Shown: one piece after another, positions 6,318 to 9,177 of the stretch
How positions within the stretch are numbered: the first letter of the stretch is position 1
Layout of the letters: each line of letters opens with the position of its first letter
Source: Aquificota bacterium
Lineage (GTDB): Bacteria > Aquificota > Aquificia > Aquificales > Hydrogenothermaceae
Direction of reading: 5' to 3'
DNA length: 9,177 nt
Assembly: GCA_013153295.1 (NCBI GenBank)
Contig: JAADEV010000026.1
Span: 1 to 9,177, forward strand
Translations under genes and position numbers: made by a program
The notes under the pieces: model-generated
Database searches by the model: none
What the model saw: the letters and a program-made list of their open reading frames with translations, nothing else
What the model was told of the DNA's origin: nothing

Positions 6318-7163
6318 TTAAGAGAGGAAGTCCTTTAGATGTTTTTTTATTGCAAGGGTTCTTAGTTTTTTTAATGCCCTTTGTTCTATCTGTCTGACCC
6401 TTTCTCTGGAGATACCTAAAAGCTCCCCTACCTCTGTTAATGTTTTTGGCTCTTTGCCGTTTAACCCAAAACGGTGTTCTATTATTGTTCTTTCCCTTTC
6501 ATCAAGCACTTTAAGTAGTTTGTCCAGTTCCTTGTGTAGGGACTCCTCAACTATCTCTTTCTCCACATCTTCAGTCCCCTTTTTAGATAGGACATCAAGT
6601 AAGGTCATCTCCTCCCCGTCTTCACCTATCGGTTTATCAAGGGAGTAGGGCATTCTTACTATCTGTAATGCGTTTTTTACCTTTTTAGGGGAGGCTCCAA
6701 CCTCCTTTGCTATCTCCTCAATTGTAGGCTCCCTTTTCAGCTTTTCTTTTAGCTTTTCATAGGTTTCTTTTACTTTACTTATGAAAAGGGATTCTTTTAC
6801 AGGTATCCTTACTGCTCCTGTTTGCTGGAATATTGTTTGCATAATAGCCTGTCTAATCCACCATACTGCATAGGAGATAAACTTTACATCTTTGTCTGGG
6901 TCAAACCTTTTTGCCGCCTCAAGTAGTCCTAAGTTCCCTGCGGCTATAAGGTCTGTTAAAGGGACACCCCACCCCATAAAGTTTTTTGCCACATTAACCA
7001 CAAATCTAAGGTTTCCTTCAACCAGCTTTTTAAGGGCTTCTTTGTCCCCTTTTTTCGCCCTTTTTGCCAGTTCCTTTTCCTCCTCAGGTGAAAGGAGGGG
7101 GTGTTTAGCCATCTTTTGTATATAAAGGTTTAGCGTGCTTTGTTCTTTATCTGTATCAGCCAT
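6318..7163 (-). CDS. Sigma-70-family RNA polymerase sigma factor, short (group 2-like, no region 1.1)
   Basis: This 281-aa protein has the conserved sigma core. Region 1.2 starts near residue 8, and region 2.2 (DLIAAGNLGLLEAAKRF) is at 71-87. Regions 2.3-2.4 are at about 95-121, including FISYAVWWIRQAI. Region 3 is at about 126-178, and the region 4.2 helix-turn-helix at 241-268 includes SRERVRQIEQRALKKLR. It directs RNA polymerase to promoters. Trp101 and Trp102 (strand melting) and Gln105 (-10 contact) are kept. The position of E. coli Thr440 is Met108. The size and missing region 1.1 suggest an RpoS-type alternative factor, but short primary factors also exist. ATG at 7163 is chosen over GTG at 7169. 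It may be cotranscribed with aspS, 76 bp upstream. Confidence 0.9.
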   Translation of the reverse strand: MADTDKEQSTLNLYIQKMAKHPLLSPEEEKELAKRAKKGDKEALKKLVEGNLRFVVNVAKNFMGWGVPLTDLIAAGNLGLLEAAKRFDPDKDVKFISYAVWWIRQAIMQTIFQQTGAVRIPVKESLFISKVKETYEKLKEKLKREPTIEEIAKEVGASPKKVKNALQIVRMPYSLDKPIGEDGEEMTLLDVLSKKGTEDVEKEIVEESLHKELDKLLKVLDERERTIIEHRFGLNGKEPKTLTEVGELLGISRERVRQIEQRALKKLRTLAIKKHLKDFLS

Positions 7164-7168
7164 AATCA

Positions 7169-7172
7169 CCTC
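7169..7172 (-). promoter_or_regulatory. Shine-Dalgarno that decides the sigma factor start
   Basis: On the minus strand GAGG is followed after five bases by ATG (7163-7161). The alternative upstream GTG (7169-7167) overlaps this GAGG and has no site of its own, so the two-residue-shorter protein starting MADTDKEQ is preferred. Confidence 0.65.
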
Positions 7173-7239
7173 ATTATTAATTTTTCTATAAAAGTTATGA
7201 ACGGTGTCCCTTTTTGTCTATGATTTAACTCAAGCCTTT

Positions 7240-9057
7240 TTACCCTTCGTTTTCAGGGATTTCCACTTCTATTCCCAACTCCTCAAGTTGGCTTTTATCA
7301 ACAAAGTCTGGGGCTTCTGTAAGTGGACAGATACCTTTTTGGGTTTTAGGGAAGGCTATAACCTCCCTTATACTTTCTGTTCCCCTCATAAGTGCCACAA
7401 GTCTGTCCAACCCAAAGGCAAGTCCACCGTGGGGCGGTGCTCCATATTTAAGGGCGTTTATTAAAAATCCAAATCTTTCCTCTGCCTCTTCATCAGTTAT
7501 TCCTATAAGCTGGAATATCTTTTTCTGTATATCTGGTCTGTGTATACGGATAGAACCTCCTGCTATCTCTTCCCCGTTTAGGACTAAGTCGTAAGCCCTT
7601 GATTTAAACTGCAGTGCTATATCTTTGTTTTCAATGGCTTCATCAAGTTTCTGTATATCCTCTTCCTTTGGTGATGTGAACGGGTGGTGTAAGGCTACCA
7701 GCCTGTTTTCCTCTTCGTCCCATTCAAGTAGTGGGAAGTCTACAACCCAAACAAACTCCCATTTACCTTCAGGTATAAGTCCCATTTTTTGGGCTATGTG
7801 GTTTCTAAGGTGTCCAAGGACTTTGTATGTTATCTCCGGTTTGTCTGCTATAAATACAAGTAGGTCTCCTTTTTCCCCTTCCATTCTTTCTATAAGTTTG
7901 TTTATCTGCTCATCTGTGAAAAATTTAACTATAGGGGAGTTAAGGCTTCCATCTTCGTTTATTTTTATCCAAGCCATTCCCTTTGCCCCAAGTTTCTGGG
8001 CAAACTCTGTAAGCTCATCTATCTCTTTCCTTGATAGCTTTGCTCCACCTTTTATGTTTATACCTTTAACAAGTCCCCCTTCCTCTGCTACTGTTCTAAA
8101 TACTTTAAAATCCACTTCCTTGGCTATATCTGTTATATCCTTTAGCTCAAGTCCAAATCTAAGGTCTGGTTTATCTGTTCCATATTTTTCCATAGCTTCT
8201 TGATATGTAATTCTTTTTATAGGCAGTTTTATATCTATTCCCAATACTTTTTTGAAGATATGCTGGACTAACCCCTCTGTTATTGCCATTACATCTTCTT
8301 CATCTACAAAGGACATCTCAAAGTCTATCTGTGTAAACTCCGGCTGTCTGTCCTTACGGAGGTCTTCGTCTCTGAAGCATTTTACTATTTGGAAGTATCT
8401 GTCTATACCTGCTACCATAAGTATCTGTTTAAACAGCTGTGGTGATTGTGGAAGGGCGTAAAATTTGCCCTTTTCAAGTCTTGAAGGGACTAAAAAGTCC
8501 CTCGCCCCCTCTGGGGTTGATTTGGTAAGCATTGGTGTTTCTACTTCCATAAAGCCGTTGCCAACTAAAAACTCCCTTGTTGCTTGGTATACTTCGTGTC
8601 TTATTAAAAGGTTTTGGAACATAGAAGGTCTTCTAATATCTAAAAATCTGTATTTCAGCCTTACCTCTTCAGATACTTGTATACCGTCTTCTATAGGGAA
8701 TGGGAGTATATCGCAGGTGTTTAGTATTTTAAGCTGGTCTACTTCTACCTCTATATTTCCTGTTTTTAGTTTAGGGTTTTCTGTTCCCTCTGGTCTTTTG
8801 TTTACCCTTCCCCTAACAGCAAGGACATACTCAGACCTTACTTTTTTTGCTTTTTCGTATGCTTCCTTTGGACTTTTTGAAGGGTCTATAACTATCTGGA
8901 CTATACCTTCCCTGTCCCTGAGATTTATAAATATAACCCCTCCGTGGTCTCTAACACTGTCAGCCCAACCAACCAGTCTAACCTCTTCTCCAATGTTTGC
9001 CTCAGTTAAATCTCCACAGTAAAAATCCCTTTTAAACTCTCCAAGGTTCTCTAACAT
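7240..9057 (-). CDS. aspS: Aspartyl-tRNA synthetase, probably non-discriminating (tRNA-Asp/Asn)
   Basis: AspRS attaches aspartate to tRNA in two ATP-dependent steps. The 605-aa product has the bacterial layout: an anticodon-binding OB domain (about 1-115), a class II catalytic core interrupted by a GAD insertion (about 300-425), and the C-terminal core. Visible motifs are TPEGARDFLVPSR at 181-193, QSPQLFKQ at 204-211, motif 2 FRDEDLRKDRQPEFTQID at 228-245, and motif 3 GLAFGLDRL at 545-553. In the OB domain, DHGG at 37-40 puts His at the position where discriminating enzymes such as E. coli have Leu. This is the pattern of enzymes that also charge tRNA-Asn. The start is ATG with GAGGG eight bases upstream. 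Confidence 0.96.
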   Translation of the reverse strand: MLENLGEFKRDFYCGDLTEANIGEEVRLVGWADSVRDHGGVIFINLRDREGIVQIVIDPSKSPKEAYEKAKKVRSEYVLAVRGRVNKRPEGTENPKLKTGNIEVEVDQLKILNTCDILPFPIEDGIQVSEEVRLKYRFLDIRRPSMFQNLLIRHEVYQATREFLVGNGFMEVETPMLTKSTPEGARDFLVPSRLEKGKFYALPQSPQLFKQILMVAGIDRYFQIVKCFRDEDLRKDRQPEFTQIDFEMSFVDEEDVMAITEGLVQHIFKKVLGIDIKLPIKRITYQEAMEKYGTDKPDLRFGLELKDITDIAKEVDFKVFRTVAEEGGLVKGINIKGGAKLSRKEIDELTEFAQKLGAKGMAWIKINEDGSLNSPIVKFFTDEQINKLIERMEGEKGDLLVFIADKPEITYKVLGHLRNHIAQKMGLIPEGKWEFVWVVDFPLLEWDEEENRLVALHHPFTSPKEEDIQKLDEAIENKDIALQFKSRAYDLVLNGEEIAGGSIRIHRPDIQKKIFQLIGITDEEAEERFGFLINALKYGAPPHGGLAFGLDRLVALMRGTESIREVIAFPKTQKGICPLTEAPDFVDKSQLEELGIEVEIPENEG

Positions 9058-9096
9058 CTACCTTTCCCTCTATTAACAATTTTTATCAAAAAGATT

Positions 9097-9105
9097 ATTA
9101 TAACA
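9097..9105 (-). promoter_or_regulatory. Extended -10 promoter candidate for aspS
   Basis: The minus strand reads TGTTATAAT: a perfect TATAAT at 9102-9097 preceded by TG in the extended -10 position. No good -35 box lies 16-18 bp upstream, which fits an extended -10 promoter. Transcription would begin near 9090, giving a leader of about 33 nt before the aspS ATG. Confidence 0.5.
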
Positions 9106-9177
9106 TTTGAGATTGTTGAAAGATGTAAGGGTATAGAAGGCAGATAACTGTTCTTGTAAGTTTGTGTTAAACAGTGG

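Noticed and set aside
6305..6345. AGGA-AG-TCCT palindrome near the convergent gene ends as a terminator
   Set aside because: A two-base loop is too small, and opening the inner pair leaves a stem too short to terminate; it is also inside the sigma factor coding region.
7164..7239. Possible separate promoter or terminator between aspS and the sigma factor gene
   Set aside because: TATAGA at 7185-7190 (minus) has no -35 at a usable distance and no extended -10, and I found no stem followed by a T-run.
7625..8203. Long open frame on the plus strand inside aspS (192 codons), and another at 8465-9022 (185 codons)
   Set aside because: Both lie wholly opposite a clearly conserved synthetase gene, are Ser/Phe/Pro-rich as expected for antisense frames of Lys/Glu-rich genes, and have no convincing start site.
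9146..9175. Inverted repeat ACTGTT...AACAGT near the right edge
   Set aside because: Only six pairs with a 17-nt loop and no U-tract; likely chance, and cut by the window edge.
9058..9177. Two minus-strand frames are open from the right edge toward aspS (stops near 9074 and inside the first codons of aspS)
   Set aside because: They could be the end of an upstream gene, but the region is AT-rich, both frames are open at once, the peptides look like noncoding translation, and an extended -10 promoter lies inside. Too little sequence to call.

Overview
The window looks like a piece of chromosome from a thermophilic bacterium of the Aquificales type, probably Hydrogenothermaceae (Persephonella/Sulfurihydrogenibium-like). 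The reasons are base composition in the upper thirties percent G+C, heavy use of ATA (Ile) and AGA/AGG (Arg), Lys/Glu-rich proteins, tight gene packing, and an RNase PH whose phosphate-binding residues (Arg86, Thr125, Arg126) fall at the same numbers as in the Aquifex enzyme. The assignment is inferred from style and remembered family sequences, not from a search. I see no phage, IS element, tRNA, rRNA or CRISPR array.

Layout. At the left edge the last 13 codons of a gene (tail resembling a sigma-28/FliA C-terminus) overlap by one base the start of a 167-residue orphan protein (42-545, +). That gene converges on a FabL-like enoyl-ACP reductase (542-1327, -), the two stop codons overlapping. 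A 219-bp divergent intergenic region follows. Then comes a tight six-gene plus-strand operon (1547-6304): rph (RNase PH), a 97-aa basic orphan, a 184-aa exported coiled-coil membrane protein, purA (adenylosuccinate synthetase), a 95-aa two-helix membrane orphan and a 510-aa cysteine-free orphan. Junctions run from an 8-nt overlap to 11 nt, and stop codons are often embedded in the next Shine-Dalgarno. The operon converges, with 13 bp to spare, on a short sigma-70-family factor (6318-7163, -), which lies 76 bp downstream of aspS (7240-9057, -). aspS has an extended -10 promoter candidate at the right edge.

How the genes work together. The recognisable genes are housekeeping: tRNA 3'-end maturation, AMP synthesis, fatty-acid elongation, aspartyl-tRNA synthesis and transcription initiation. 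AspRS carries the His-Gly-Gly signature of non-discriminating enzymes, which would feed the GatCAB route to Asn-tRNA. Four proteins (167, 97, 95 and 510 aa) are unrecognised, and the 184-aa protein is recognisable only by architecture.

The strongest unexplained signal is compositional. Reading the whole window I found no GATC, GTAC or CTAG and a single CATG (in noncoding DNA), although about 30 of each would be expected, while AGCT occurs about forty times. This points to restriction-type selection acting on the genome. I did not find a convincing new multi-gene system; the operon orphans and the word avoidance are the best leads.
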